A stretch of 64,000 nt of DNA, taken from DASXMT01 sp963781305. GTDB lineage: Bacteria; Actinomycetota; Acidimicrobiia; Acidimicrobiales; RAAP-2. Shown here one piece after another: positions 44,076 through 52,701 of the stretch. The DNA lies in the NCBI GenBank assembly GCA_963781305.1, contig CAWAFL010000011.1:1860001-1924000 (forward strand), given 5' to 3'. Every line of letters begins with the position of its first letter. Positions within the stretch are counted from its first letter, which is position 1. The position numbers and the translations under genes were made by a program. A model generated the notes under the pieces. It worked only from the letters and a program-made list of their open reading frames with translations, was not told the origin of the DNA and ran no database searches.

Positions 44076-45359
44076 CTACTGGAGTCCCCGGCGTCGGGCC
44101 AACGCCTGGTTGGCACGCTGCTGGGCCTCGGTGGTGGCAAAGGACTCGGTGCCGTCCTTCTGGGTCACCACGTAGTAGCGCCAGGAACCTTTGGAAGGGT
44201 TGAGCGCCGCTTGCAGGGCAGCCGACGATGGGGAGCTGATGGGGGTGGGGGTCAGCCCCTTGTCGACGAACGTGTTGTACGGGGTGACCAGCTGCTCGTC
44301 CTGCGGGGTCACTGCACCCCCGTCGCGATGCTCGGCGTAGCGCAAGGTCGCCGCTGACTCCAGTGGCACCCCGGCGGCCAAGCGGTTGTAGATAACGCGG
44401 GCGACCGACGCCATGTTCTTCGGGATAACCGCCTCTTTCTGCACGATCGAAGCCACCGTGATCACCTCGTATGGCGTTCGGCCCACCTTCTGCGCACTGG
44501 CCGCCAGCCCCACTGAGGTGGCCATCTGGTTGAATCGATCGATCATGTGGATCAGCAGCTGCGTGTCCGTCTCGCCGGGCATCACTTGGTAGGTGCCCGC
44601 TCCCAGCAGCCCATCGAGGCTGATCGAGCCTGGGGGCGACCACGGCGAGTGCACGGTACCACCCGTGGCCAAGGCCAGGAATGCGGAGGCGTCGTGGCCG
44701 GGAAGCCGTGCCACCTGCCGGCTCACCTGCTCGACCGACGATCCCGGAGGCACCTGGAGCGACAGGACGTTCGGCCCGACCTCCAGGTTGCTCTTGACCG
44801 ACGCGAAGCTCTCGCCTTGATGGAACACGTAGGTGCCCGTGGCGACGGTCGGGCTGCCGTGCAGGAGCAGCCAAGCCCGGAGTGCGAGCGAGCTCCCGAC
44901 CACCTTCTTCGCCTGAAGCTCAGACGTCACCGTGGCCATGCCCTCGCCCTGGTGAACGTGGACGATCACCGCGGGCCCTCCGGTGATTCCCTTGTTCCCC
45001 TGATGGTCGATCCAGAACACGCCGGCCCCACCAATGGCGATCACGATGACCGCCACCGAGATGCCCAAGGTCCGCCATGGATGGCGACCAACGGCAGAGC
45101 GGCGGCCGCCCAGCACCGCATCGGGGCCCTGGATCGCTCCAGGGCCTGCCTGCTCGGGCGGTCGGGAGGCTCCAGGACGGTCCGGCGATCCGGGGCCCAC
45201 CGGCCCCCCTGGCGGCCTGGAGCCGGCGGGCCGCTCGGGGGCACCGTCGCCTGAGAGCCACATGGGATCCTGCTGGAGCCGAGACAGGCCTGGGCGGGAT
45301 GCACTCGGGGCGGACTCGGATTCACCGCCGGGCCGGGGAGGTGGGTCCCCCTCGGTCAA
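44076..45359 (-). CDS. mltG: Endolytic transglycosylase MltG
   Basis: Membrane-anchored lytic transglycosylase that cuts nascent glycan strands. 427 residues: a Pro/Gly-rich cytoplasmic leader (1-90), one transmembrane helix (98-117), a LysM-like subdomain, then the YceG domain with catalytic Glu309 in TVASIVQKEA and VIYNRL. The usual LEGYLFPDTY segment reads LDGLLGAGTYQV, a divergent form. It overlaps ruvX by 4 bases. Confidence 0.92.
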   Translation of the reverse strand: MTEGDPPPRPGGESESAPSASRPGLSRLQQDPMWLSGDGAPERPAGSRPPGGPVGPGSPDRPGASRPPEQAGPGAIQGPDAVLGGRRSAVGRHPWRTLGISVAVIVIAIGGAGVFWIDHQGNKGITGGPAVIVHVHQGEGMATVTSELQAKKVVGSSLALRAWLLLHGSPTVATGTYVFHQGESFASVKSNLEVGPNVLSLQVPPGSSVEQVSRQVARLPGHDASAFLALATGGTVHSPWSPPGSISLDGLLGAGTYQVMPGETDTQLLIHMIDRFNQMATSVGLAASAQKVGRTPYEVITVASIVQKEAVIPKNMASVARVIYNRLAAGVPLESAATLRYAEHRDGGAVTPQDEQLVTPYNTFVDKGLTPTPISSPSSAALQAALNPSKGSWRYYVVTQKDGTESFATTEAQQRANQALARRRGLQ

Positions 45360-45844
45360 CGATCAGGACCGGAGGAACGACGGCCGTCGAGCCAGGCCTG
45401 GAGCAGCACGGCGGCGGCGCTTCGGTCCACCACCGAACGCCGTTGACGAGAGGACTTCCCCGTTTTGGCGAGTGCCGCGTGGGCGCTCACGGTGGTCAAT
45501 CGCTCGTCGAACAGCTCCACCTCGACCCCCTCTGGCTCGAGTAACGCGGCGAGATCGGCTGCCTCTGCTTCGGCCGCCCTGGCGGCCGTCCCCCTCTCCC
45601 CCCGAAGTGACAAGGGTAGGCCAATCACCACCACCCCGGCTTCGGCCTCGAGCACCAGGGACACCAGCGCCCGACGGTCGGCGGCGGCATCGTTGGTTCG
45701 CAACACCGTCGTTCGCGGCGACGCCAGCGTGCCCGCAGAGTCGCTCACCGCCACACCGATCCGGCGGGATCCCAGGTCGATGCCCACAGCTCGTATCCCG
45801 CGTGCGGCACCAGTTCCCTCTCGCGGTGCCGGTGTGCCAATCAC
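45356..45844 (-). CDS. ruvX: YqgF/RuvX-family Holliday junction resolvase-like protein
   Basis: RNase H-fold nuclease of 162 residues, implicated in pre-16S rRNA 5' processing and/or Holliday junction resolution. It has AVGIDLGSRRIGVAVSD (first Asp), VIGLPLSLRGE, FDERLTTVSA (Glu) and DRSAAAVLLQAWLD (last Asp). Located 12 bases downstream of alaS and overlapping mltG, the standard bacterial order. Confidence 0.94.
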   Translation of the reverse strand: MIGTPAPREGTGAARGIRAVGIDLGSRRIGVAVSDSAGTLASPRTTVLRTNDAAADRRALVSLVLEAEAGVVVIGLPLSLRGERGTAARAAEAEAADLAALLEPEGVEVELFDERLTTVSAHAALAKTGKSSRQRRSVVDRSAAAVLLQAWLDGRRSSGPDR

Positions 45845-45856
45845 CTGTGCTCCCCG

Positions 45857-48433
45857 TCACCCACCTGAGAGGGCTCGACGCGCCTCTTCGAGGGCGTTGT
45901 CGATGCCAGCCACATCCTTGCCGCCGGCCACCGCCACCTCGGGCGACCCGCCGCCTCCCCCGCCGACCAGGGGGGCCACCCGCTTTACCAGATCGCCGGC
46001 ATGGAGGCCGTCTGCGACATCGGCGGCGGCCACGACCGAGGCGCGGGTGCCCTCCGGGCTCCCACCGAGCACGACGGCGCGCAGCGATCCTGACTTCCTC
46101 GCGTTCTGGGCCAAGTCACGGAGCAGGTCCGGGCTGAGACCGTCGCGGCGGGCCACCACCACACCATCGGCGGCACTGGCCACCAGCTTGGCTGCCTCGG
46201 CGGCGAGGTCCTTGCTCTGCGCCTGCTCCAGGGCCTTGTCCGCCGCCCGCTGCCGCTCCATCAAGCGCTCGATCGCTTCGGGGACGCTCTCGGGCTCGGT
46301 CCGCAACAATGCCGCCGCTTCGGCCAGCACCCGATCTCGCTCCACGCTGCGTTGGAGCGAGGCAGTGCCGGACACCGCCTCGATGCGCCGCTTGTTGGAC
46401 CCGATCGAGGACTCGGAGACGATGGTGATGGGCCCGATCATTCCCAGTGCGGCCACATGGGTGCCCCCGCACAGCTCGGTGGAGTGCTCGCCGGCCCGCA
46501 CTACCCGTACCACTTCGCCGTACTTGTCACCGAAGAAGGCCAATGCCCCCATGGCGTCCGCCTCTGCCTTCGTTGTCTCGATCACCGTGACCGGCGCGTC
46601 GCTCAGGACGTCCATGTTGGCCATCGAGGCCACGGCAGCCAGCTCCTCAGGTCGTACCGGGGCGTTGTGGCTGAAGTCGAAGCGCAGATGGTCCGGTGCT
46701 ACCAAGGAGCTCTGCTGGCGGACATGGTCGCCCAGCACCGTCCGCAAGCCCGCATGCAAGAGGTGGGTGGCAGTGTGGTTTCGACGCAGCGAATCGCGGC
46801 GGACGGCATCGATGGTGGCCAAGGCCTCCTGGTCGGCGAAGATCTCACCGGTGATCCTGGCCCGGTGGGCGGTCAGCCCCGGTACTGCGGCCACCGTGTC
46901 GTAGACGAGGGCGGTACCCGTCTCGGTGACGATCGTTCCCGTGTCGCCCATCTGCCCCCCACCCTCGGCGTAGAACGGGGTCCGGTCTAAGAAGATCTCT
47001 GCCTGTCCGGCGTGCTCGGGGTCGGGATCAGCGAGCACGGCGACGACCCGCGCCGGCGTCGAGTAGCCGTCCGGGGAGTTGCCGACGAACAGGGTCTGCC
47101 CTTCAGCGTCGAGCACGGCGCGGTAGGCGGCCTCGCCGGCATCGACGCGACCAGCCCGAGCGGCGGCGCGAGCCAAGCGACGCTGCTCGTCCATGGCCTC
47201 CTCGAACCCGACCAGGTCGACGGTGACCCCCGCCTCTTCGGCCATCTCGACGGTGAGCTCCACCGGGAACCCATACGTGTCGTGGAGGCGGAAGGCAACA
47301 TCGCCGGGAAGAGTGACCGCACCAGATGCCAGCTCCTCTTCGAGGATGGCCGAGCCAGCGGCCAGGGTACGGAGGAAACCCTCTTCTTCCCGACCGACCA
47401 CATCGGTGACCAAACGATGGTTCTCGGCCAGCTTGGGGTAGGCGGCACCGAGGACGCCGACGGCAGCATCGACCAATCGGGGTGTGATGACATCGCTGAC
47501 GCCCAGCTGGCGGGCTCGACGCACGGCGCGGCGGATGACGCGGCGCAGGACGTAGCCGCGGCCTTCGTTGGAGGGCAGCACCCCATCGGCGACCAGCATG
47601 GACATGGCCCGACCGTGATCAGCCATGATCCGGAGGCCGACGTCCTGGCGCTCGTCGGCGCCGTAGGTCCGCCCGGTGATCGACTGGGCAGCATCGATCA
47701 TGGGCACGAAGAGATCAGTGTCGAAGATGGAGTCGAGGCCCTGGACGATGGGCAGGATCCGCTCGAGTCCGGCTCCCGTGTCGATGCTCGGACGCGGCAG
47801 CTTTTCGGTCCTTCCGTCCGGCAGCTGGTTGAGCTGCATGAAGACCAGGTTCCACAGCTCGACGAAGCGCTCTTCGCCGCCATGGGCCGGTCCCCCGGGG
47901 GGTCCGTAGCGCTCCCCCTTGTCGAAGAAGATCTCCGAGCTCGGGCCACATGGGCCGGTGTCCCCCATCCGCCAGAAGTTGTCCTCCCCCAGCCGCTGGA
48001 TGCGATCGCGCGGCACGCCCACGGCATCGGCCCAGATCTGCTCGGCCTCGTCATCGGTCTCGTGCACCGTGATCCAGAGGCGATCCCCGTCGATACCCAG
48101 CACCTCGGTCACCAGTTCCCAGGCGAAGGGGATGGCCTCAGCCTTGAAGTAGTCGCCGAAGCTGAAGTTACCCAGCATCTCGAAGAAGGTGCAGTGGCGC
48201 TGGGTGCTGCCCACGATGTCGATGTCGACCGTACGGAAGCACTTCTGCACCGACGTGGCGCGGGACCAAGGGGCGGGTTCGTCGCCAACGAAGAACGGCT
48301 TGAAGGGGACCATGCCGGCAATGGTGAAAAGGACGGTCGGGTCGTTGGGAATGAGGCTGGCCGACGGTACCGCGGTGTGGCCGCGGTCGATAAAGAACTT
48401 GGTAAAAGAATTGCGAAGCTGGTTGGCGTCCAT
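45857..48433 (-). CDS. alaS: Alanyl-tRNA synthetase
   Basis: Charges tRNA-Ala and edits misacylated tRNA. From ATG 48433 it is 858 residues: class II catalytic core (MDANQLRNSFTKFF, GSTQRHCTFFEMLGNFSFGDYF), editing domain with zinc ligands HTATH and CGGTH, and a C-terminal DHHA1/oligomerisation domain ending in GGGGGSPEVAVAGG. Extension of the frame to 48550 overlaps the next gene and is unlikely. Confidence 0.97.
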   Translation of the reverse strand: MDANQLRNSFTKFFIDRGHTAVPSASLIPNDPTVLFTIAGMVPFKPFFVGDEPAPWSRATSVQKCFRTVDIDIVGSTQRHCTFFEMLGNFSFGDYFKAEAIPFAWELVTEVLGIDGDRLWITVHETDDEAEQIWADAVGVPRDRIQRLGEDNFWRMGDTGPCGPSSEIFFDKGERYGPPGGPAHGGEERFVELWNLVFMQLNQLPDGRTEKLPRPSIDTGAGLERILPIVQGLDSIFDTDLFVPMIDAAQSITGRTYGADERQDVGLRIMADHGRAMSMLVADGVLPSNEGRGYVLRRVIRRAVRRARQLGVSDVITPRLVDAAVGVLGAAYPKLAENHRLVTDVVGREEEGFLRTLAAGSAILEEELASGAVTLPGDVAFRLHDTYGFPVELTVEMAEEAGVTVDLVGFEEAMDEQRRLARAAARAGRVDAGEAAYRAVLDAEGQTLFVGNSPDGYSTPARVVAVLADPDPEHAGQAEIFLDRTPFYAEGGGQMGDTGTIVTETGTALVYDTVAAVPGLTAHRARITGEIFADQEALATIDAVRRDSLRRNHTATHLLHAGLRTVLGDHVRQQSSLVAPDHLRFDFSHNAPVRPEELAAVASMANMDVLSDAPVTVIETTKAEADAMGALAFFGDKYGEVVRVVRAGEHSTELCGGTHVAALGMIGPITIVSESSIGSNKRRIEAVSGTASLQRSVERDRVLAEAAALLRTEPESVPEAIERLMERQRAADKALEQAQSKDLAAEAAKLVASAADGVVVARRDGLSPDLLRDLAQNARKSGSLRAVVLGGSPEGTRASVVAAADVADGLHAGDLVKRVAPLVGGGGGGSPEVAVAGGKDVAGIDNALEEARRALSGG

Positions 48434-48462
48434 CGCCGAGCCGGAGGTCACGAGGTGAAAGT

Positions 48463-48987
48463 TTACTTGCCCAGGTGGGAGGGCGATTTCCCGCTGCGCT
48501 CGACCGGTCGCCGTTCTGTCGCCCTCTTGGTCAGTCGCCGGGACGCCCACCCTCCTCGTGCTGAAGGTGTTGAGCCGCTCGGACCCGACGACGAACCCGA
48601 CAAGAACGACGAGGCCGACGAATCACCGCGCTGGGACAACCGTTTTGATATGACTCCGGTGACCTCGATGGAATCGGCAGCGGGCACGGGACCTATGACC
48701 GTCGTCCCGTCGGCCGACGGAACTACCCCCCTGGTGGCCAAGTCTGACCACAGCTCCTCTTCACGCCGATACATCTCGTCGCGGCCCTCGTTGTAGGCAT
48801 CTCGAAATCGATCGCCGGTGGACTCGGCAACGTGGCGAGCCGTGCGTCCCACCTCGGCGACCAGAGCATCGGGGGCGAGCTTTGCCGCCGTCTGTTCGAT
48901 GGCCCGTCGAACCCGGCGTTCTGCCCAGAGCGTTGATCCTGCTCCCAGGGCAACTCCAGCGGTGAGCCACATCGTTCGCTTCGGCAT
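48463..48987 (-). CDS. Small membrane-associated protein upstream of alaS
   Basis: 174 residues with one N-terminal hydrophobic helix (WLTAGVALGAGSTLWAE) followed by basic and acidic helical sequence (RFRDAYNEGRDEMYRREEE) and a Ser/Gly-rich basic tail. Actinobacteria commonly have a similar protein (DUF6167-like) here, between a DUF948 protein and alaS. The match is by position and layout more than by motif; function unknown. Confidence 0.7.
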   Translation of the reverse strand: MPKRTMWLTAGVALGAGSTLWAERRVRRAIEQTAAKLAPDALVAEVGRTARHVAESTGDRFRDAYNEGRDEMYRREEELWSDLATRGVVPSADGTTVIGPVPAADSIEVTGVISKRLSQRGDSSASSFLSGSSSGPSGSTPSARGGWASRRLTKRATERRPVERSGKSPSHLGK

Positions 48988-48993
48988 TGACGC

Positions 48994-49374
48994 TCAGCTC
49001 CGGCCGTTCTTGTGCTGGCCTGACCCGGTACGGAGGCGGCGCATTCCTCCGGCAGCTCCAGCTCGTACGGCCAGGACCTTCACCACCGGATTGGCAAACG
49101 CCCGATACGCCAGGCGCGAGGCCGAATCAACGGTGGCACTCACCGATTCGGTCGACTCGAGCACGGCGCCCACCCGCTCCATCTCGGTAGCGGCCTGGTC
49201 GACGACCCGGTGTGCTTCGACCACCAATGGCATCGTCTGGACTCGGAGGTCCTCTGCCACTGCCTCGAGCCTGCGAACCTGACGCCTGAGACCGGTCAGG
49301 GCCAGCAGCAGACCGACTACCGCCAGAACGCAAGCGCCAGCGGCGACGAGTACGGCGATCTCACCAGCGGACAT
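48994..49374 (-). CDS. DUF948-family membrane protein
   Basis: 126 residues: N-terminal transmembrane helix (IAVLVAAGACVLAVVGLLLA), then a long amphipathic helix (LRRQVRRLEAVAEDL and onward) and a basic tail. This is the usual DUF948 layout, and the gene sits directly upstream of the previous small protein and alaS as in other actinobacteria. Function unknown. Confidence 0.78.
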   Translation of the reverse strand: MSAGEIAVLVAAGACVLAVVGLLLALTGLRRQVRRLEAVAEDLRVQTMPLVVEAHRVVDQAATEMERVGAVLESTESVSATVDSASRLAYRAFANPVVKVLAVRAGAAGGMRRLRTGSGQHKNGRS

Positions 49375-49630
49375 GACTCGGACAGCTTAGAGGGTCCATC
49401 CGGTCGGGCCGGTGGACGCATGCTCGTCGTCCGTGTCGGCGTGGATTTGGACCTCATCGGTACCCGACGGCGCGCCCGATCTCGATAGATGCTCGATACA
49501 GAGCGCCAGGACAGACCGCGTCAGGGTCGAGGCCGAATCATCAATTTTCCTGCAATGCCTGGCTATAGCTCGACACTCGATGGTGCCGGCTCAGACGCGC
49601 CTCCCGGCGGCGGCCTTCGGCCTTGCCGGC
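49375..49630. other. 256-base gap with no recognised gene
   Basis: Separates the alaS-proximal genes from the DUF222/HNH gene on the same strand. It should hold the promoter for the DUF948-alaS transcript. No repeat array, tRNA or hairpin was noticed. Confidence 0.5.
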
Positions 49631-51241
49631 TCACTCCAGTTTGAACAGCCGGTCCTCGTCGCCATCGTCTGGTTGGTCGAGGTTCTGTGGCGGGGGCTTC
49701 TCGGGTGGCAGCCACTGCCAGTCGCCGGGGCCGCCTTCGAGCCGAAATCCGGCGTGGTGTCGCAGGTAGTGGTGATGGCGACACAATCTCGCCAGGTTCC
49801 AAAGGGCGGTCTCGCCGTTCTCGACCACGGGGATGATCCGGTGGTCGATCTGGAGGCCCTCTCGCACGTCACAGCCGGGGATGACACAGGTCTGGTCCCG
49901 TTCGATCAACGCTCGCCGGAGGGGGGCCCGAACGGTTCTGCCCAAGTGGGTGACCGAGGCGATGTCTGAGCCCTTGGTGATGACGAGCTCCACGATGGCG
50001 TCGCCCAACAGCTCCCGGGCCGTCTCGATGGGGACGGGACCAACGCCGGGGATCTCGCAACACTCGGCCTCTTTGAGGTGTCCCCTGCGCAAGGCGGCAA
50101 GGTCCACCCGGAGGTGCACGCTGGCCGGCGGGGGAAAGGCGGTCGAGGACCACCCGGTGGTGTCCTGGTCGCCATCGGCCTCGGAGTCGCCGGAGTCGGT
50201 GTGGGCGGAGTCGGCGGAGTCGGCGGAGCTGCCGGACATGTCGGTGCCTTCGTCCCCATGGAGAGAGCCCCGGTCGGTATCGGCCCGGCCGCCCGTCCGC
50301 TGGCCGGTGGTTGCCTCGTCGCCCCGTGGGGCCCGAGGCCGTCGCTGGCGCTCGCCGGTGACGAGTGCCACCAGGGCGTCGGCCCCGTAGGCGTCGGGGT
50401 GTTCTCGGAGGCCTTGTCGTCTGGCCTCGTCGAAGAGGACGGTGCGGGTGGGTTTGAGCGCAGCGAGCAGCCTGGCCCCGGCGTCGGGGGTGAAGCTGCC
50501 CTCCAAGCGAAAGGCCCCGTCCCCGTCGGTGTAGTGGCGGAGGAACCGGGCTGCCCGGATGCGCTCGTGGGCGGCCCGGTTGTCCTCGGCCGATCGGGCC
50601 CTGGCCTTGGCCCGGAGGCACCGGTCGGCCAGCTGACGGTTGGTCTCGGTTCGATCCTTGGCCGCTTTGAGCAGCTCGTCCTCGCTGTCCGGGTCGAGCT
50701 TCAAGACCCCGGCCACCGTGTGCGCCCGGGTCTGGGACAGCTCGCCGGAGCGCAGGGCGTCCCCGAGGCCGGGGTGGTCTTCCATCTGGTTGGCCAGCTG
50801 CAAGGACCCAGCTGCGTGACCGAGGGACTCCCCCGTCTTTCCGGCCAGCCACTCAGCGGCACTGCGAGAGCCGTCTTTGCGGTGGTGCTCGGTCTCGGTG
50901 GCCCGCTTGGCCGCCAGGGCCTTCCCCGTGGCACAGAGGCGCTCACCCAGAGAGAACCGCTCCACCAACACCGCGGCGTCCTCACCGCTGTAGCGACCGG
51001 GCTCAAAGGCACCGACGAAGGACTCGAGCAGGGAGATGGCCTCGGACAGAGACTCGGCGGACACCGTGTCGTCAGAGACACGGTCGTCAGAGACACGGTC
51101 GTCAGAGACAGAGCCGCCAGATCCGTCACCGCCAGAGGGATCAGAGCCAAACAGGCCAGACCGGGACCGGGACACGGCCGTGTCCCGAGCGGTCGGCCCT
51201 CGACTGCCCTTTCTCCTGTTGCGCTGGTCCGTGGTGGCCAT
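49631..51241 (-). CDS. DUF222/HNH endonuclease-domain protein
   Basis: About 536 residues from ATG 51241. The DUF222 helical region (EAISLLESFVGAF through the Ala/Glu-rich middle) is followed by an HNH nuclease domain with CVIPGCDVREGLQIDHRIIP and LCRHHHYLRHHAGF, giving two Cys and several His. This is the actinobacterial 13E12-repeat-type family, usually multicopy and often near mobile elements. Two Asp/Ser-rich stretches occur: a 15-base repeat (VSDDR) near the N-terminus and a Ser-Ala-Asp segment before the nuclease. DNA target unknown. Confidence 0.88.
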   Translation of the reverse strand: MATTDQRNRRKGSRGPTARDTAVSRSRSGLFGSDPSGGDGSGGSVSDDRVSDDRVSDDTVSAESLSEAISLLESFVGAFEPGRYSGEDAAVLVERFSLGERLCATGKALAAKRATETEHHRKDGSRSAAEWLAGKTGESLGHAAGSLQLANQMEDHPGLGDALRSGELSQTRAHTVAGVLKLDPDSEDELLKAAKDRTETNRQLADRCLRAKARARSAEDNRAAHERIRAARFLRHYTDGDGAFRLEGSFTPDAGARLLAALKPTRTVLFDEARRQGLREHPDAYGADALVALVTGERQRRPRAPRGDEATTGQRTGGRADTDRGSLHGDEGTDMSGSSADSADSAHTDSGDSEADGDQDTTGWSSTAFPPPASVHLRVDLAALRRGHLKEAECCEIPGVGPVPIETARELLGDAIVELVITKGSDIASVTHLGRTVRAPLRRALIERDQTCVIPGCDVREGLQIDHRIIPVVENGETALWNLARLCRHHHYLRHHAGFRLEGGPGDWQWLPPEKPPPQNLDQPDDGDEDRLFKLE

Positions 51242-51344
51242 ACATGAATCATCGCAGCAGGGTGTAACACTCACTCGGAAACGGTAGGTGACTCCGAGAT
51301 GCGACAGTCGAGGCAAGGGGTCCGATCGCCAAAAACCCTAGCTA

Positions 51345-52560
51345 GTGCCGTATCAGGCAACGTTTGCGCGCTTGACCAGTTCACGCAGCGTCTTGTCCTG
51401 AGCATTGCGATTCCTCCAGGTGATGTAGCGGCGGATCATGGAGTTCTGCTCGGCGTGTGACTTGTGGTCAGTGCCGTCCAGTGTGAAGTAGCGAAGGGCC
51501 TGGAACTGGGCTTCGATCCGGTTCAACCAACTGGCGTTGGTGGGCACGTAGGCCATCTCGACGTTGTTGGCCTCGGCCCAGTTGCCGACCCGTTGGTCCG
51601 TCTTGGTCGAGAGGTGGGGGCTGAAATTGTCCAGAACGATGGCGATCCTGACCTCGGCCGGGTAGAGGGTTCGCAGATAGCGGCAGAACTCCAAGAAGGT
51701 GGTGCGGTCCTTTTTCACCTTGATGTGGCCGTACATCTTGTCCTTGTTCAAGTCGTAGGCGGCCATGAGTTGGCGAACGCCGTCATTCTTGTTGACGGTG
51801 GCCCGCCGCCGGCGCCTGCGGGGTAGATCGCTTTGTGCCGATTCGTGCTTTACGGCCATCAGGGCCCACTGTCTGCCTGGTCGGGGAAGCAAGTTGAGCG
51901 GTCCGAACTCATCCATGCAGATGACGGCCGTGGGGTCGTCTGGGCCTGGTACCGCCTTGCCGTCGGCGATGTCGTAGAGATGGAGGACCCGGTTCTTCTT
52001 GGCCTCGAAGTCCGGATCGTTCGACTGCTTCCAGGTCTTGATCACTTGAAACGACACGCCCTCCTCTCGGAGCAGGACCCGAAGGCCCTCATGGCTGATG
52101 TCGTCGATCACCCCCTCGGCGACCAGGAACTCGGCCAGCTTGGACAGGCTCCAGGTCGAGAAGGGCAGGTTGTGGTCCTGCGGGCGGGACAGCGCGATCT
52201 TCTTGATCCCCTGGCGCTCGGCCAAGGTGAAGGTCGGTGGTCGACCTCCGGCGTACTTCGGAACCAGGGAGTCGAATCCGTCCTCGTTGAAGTTGTGGAG
52301 GACCGCACGGACCCGGTCCTCAGACGTGAATGCGATCTTTGCGATCTGGGGTACGTCCATGCCCTGGGCCGACCAGAGCACAATCTGGGCTCTTCGCCAC
52401 CGGACCACCGATCCGGAGCCACGCCGGATGATCGAGAGGAGCTTGTTCCCCTCGACGTTGGTGATCTCACGGACACGCACACGTTTGGCCATGTCACATG
52501 TTGCGCGCCCTCAGGCGAGAAGTGGTGGACGCGCCCCTGAAACGTTGCCGGTCACGGCAC
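51345..52560 (-). mobile_element. IS630-family insertion sequence, apparently complete
   Basis: Terminal inverted repeats are visible: CTAGTGCCGT-atca-GGCAACGTTT at 51342-51365 and its reverse complement CTAGTGCCGT-gacc-GGCAACGTTT at 52540-52563, matching at 20 of 24 positions. A TA at 51343-51344 and 52561-52562 fits the TA target duplication of IS630/Tc1-type elements, giving an element of about 1.2 kb. It carries one transposase gene. It sits between the DUF222 gene and rarA and does not visibly break a gene. Confidence 0.9.
51353..52492 (-). CDS. IS630-family transposase
   Basis: 379-residue DDE transposase. N-terminal helix-turn-helix region (VVRWRRAQIVLWSAQGM, IAFTSEDRVRAVL), then Asp194 in CMDEFGPL, Asp288 in IVLDNFSPH and Glu327 in SWLNRIEAQF; the 38-residue Asp-Glu spacing fits IS630. 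The stop codon lies inside the left terminal repeat. The gene looks intact and potentially active; only one copy is visible. Confidence 0.95.
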   Translation of the reverse strand: MAKRVRVREITNVEGNKLLSIIRRGSGSVVRWRRAQIVLWSAQGMDVPQIAKIAFTSEDRVRAVLHNFNEDGFDSLVPKYAGGRPPTFTLAERQGIKKIALSRPQDHNLPFSTWSLSKLAEFLVAEGVIDDISHEGLRVLLREEGVSFQVIKTWKQSNDPDFEAKKNRVLHLYDIADGKAVPGPDDPTAVICMDEFGPLNLLPRPGRQWALMAVKHESAQSDLPRRRRRRATVNKNDGVRQLMAAYDLNKDKMYGHIKVKKDRTTFLEFCRYLRTLYPAEVRIAIVLDNFSPHLSTKTDQRVGNWAEANNVEMAYVPTNASWLNRIEAQFQALRYFTLDGTDHKSHAEQNSMIRRYITWRNRNAQDKTLRELVKRANVA

Positions 52561-52701
52561 TAGTTGGCCATGGACGTGATGACCGTCTGGCCCCCGTGGA
52601 ACGGTCGAACGCCGCATCTCCGAAGCTGAAGACTCCGCCCTCAGAGGCTGCACCGGCAGCGGTTACGGGCCGCCTCCTCGCCCGTCAGCGGCTCCTCACG
52701 A

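Noticed and set aside
47012..48796. Plus-strand frame of about 594 codons opposite alaS
   Set aside because: Shadow of alaS with no recognisable domains.
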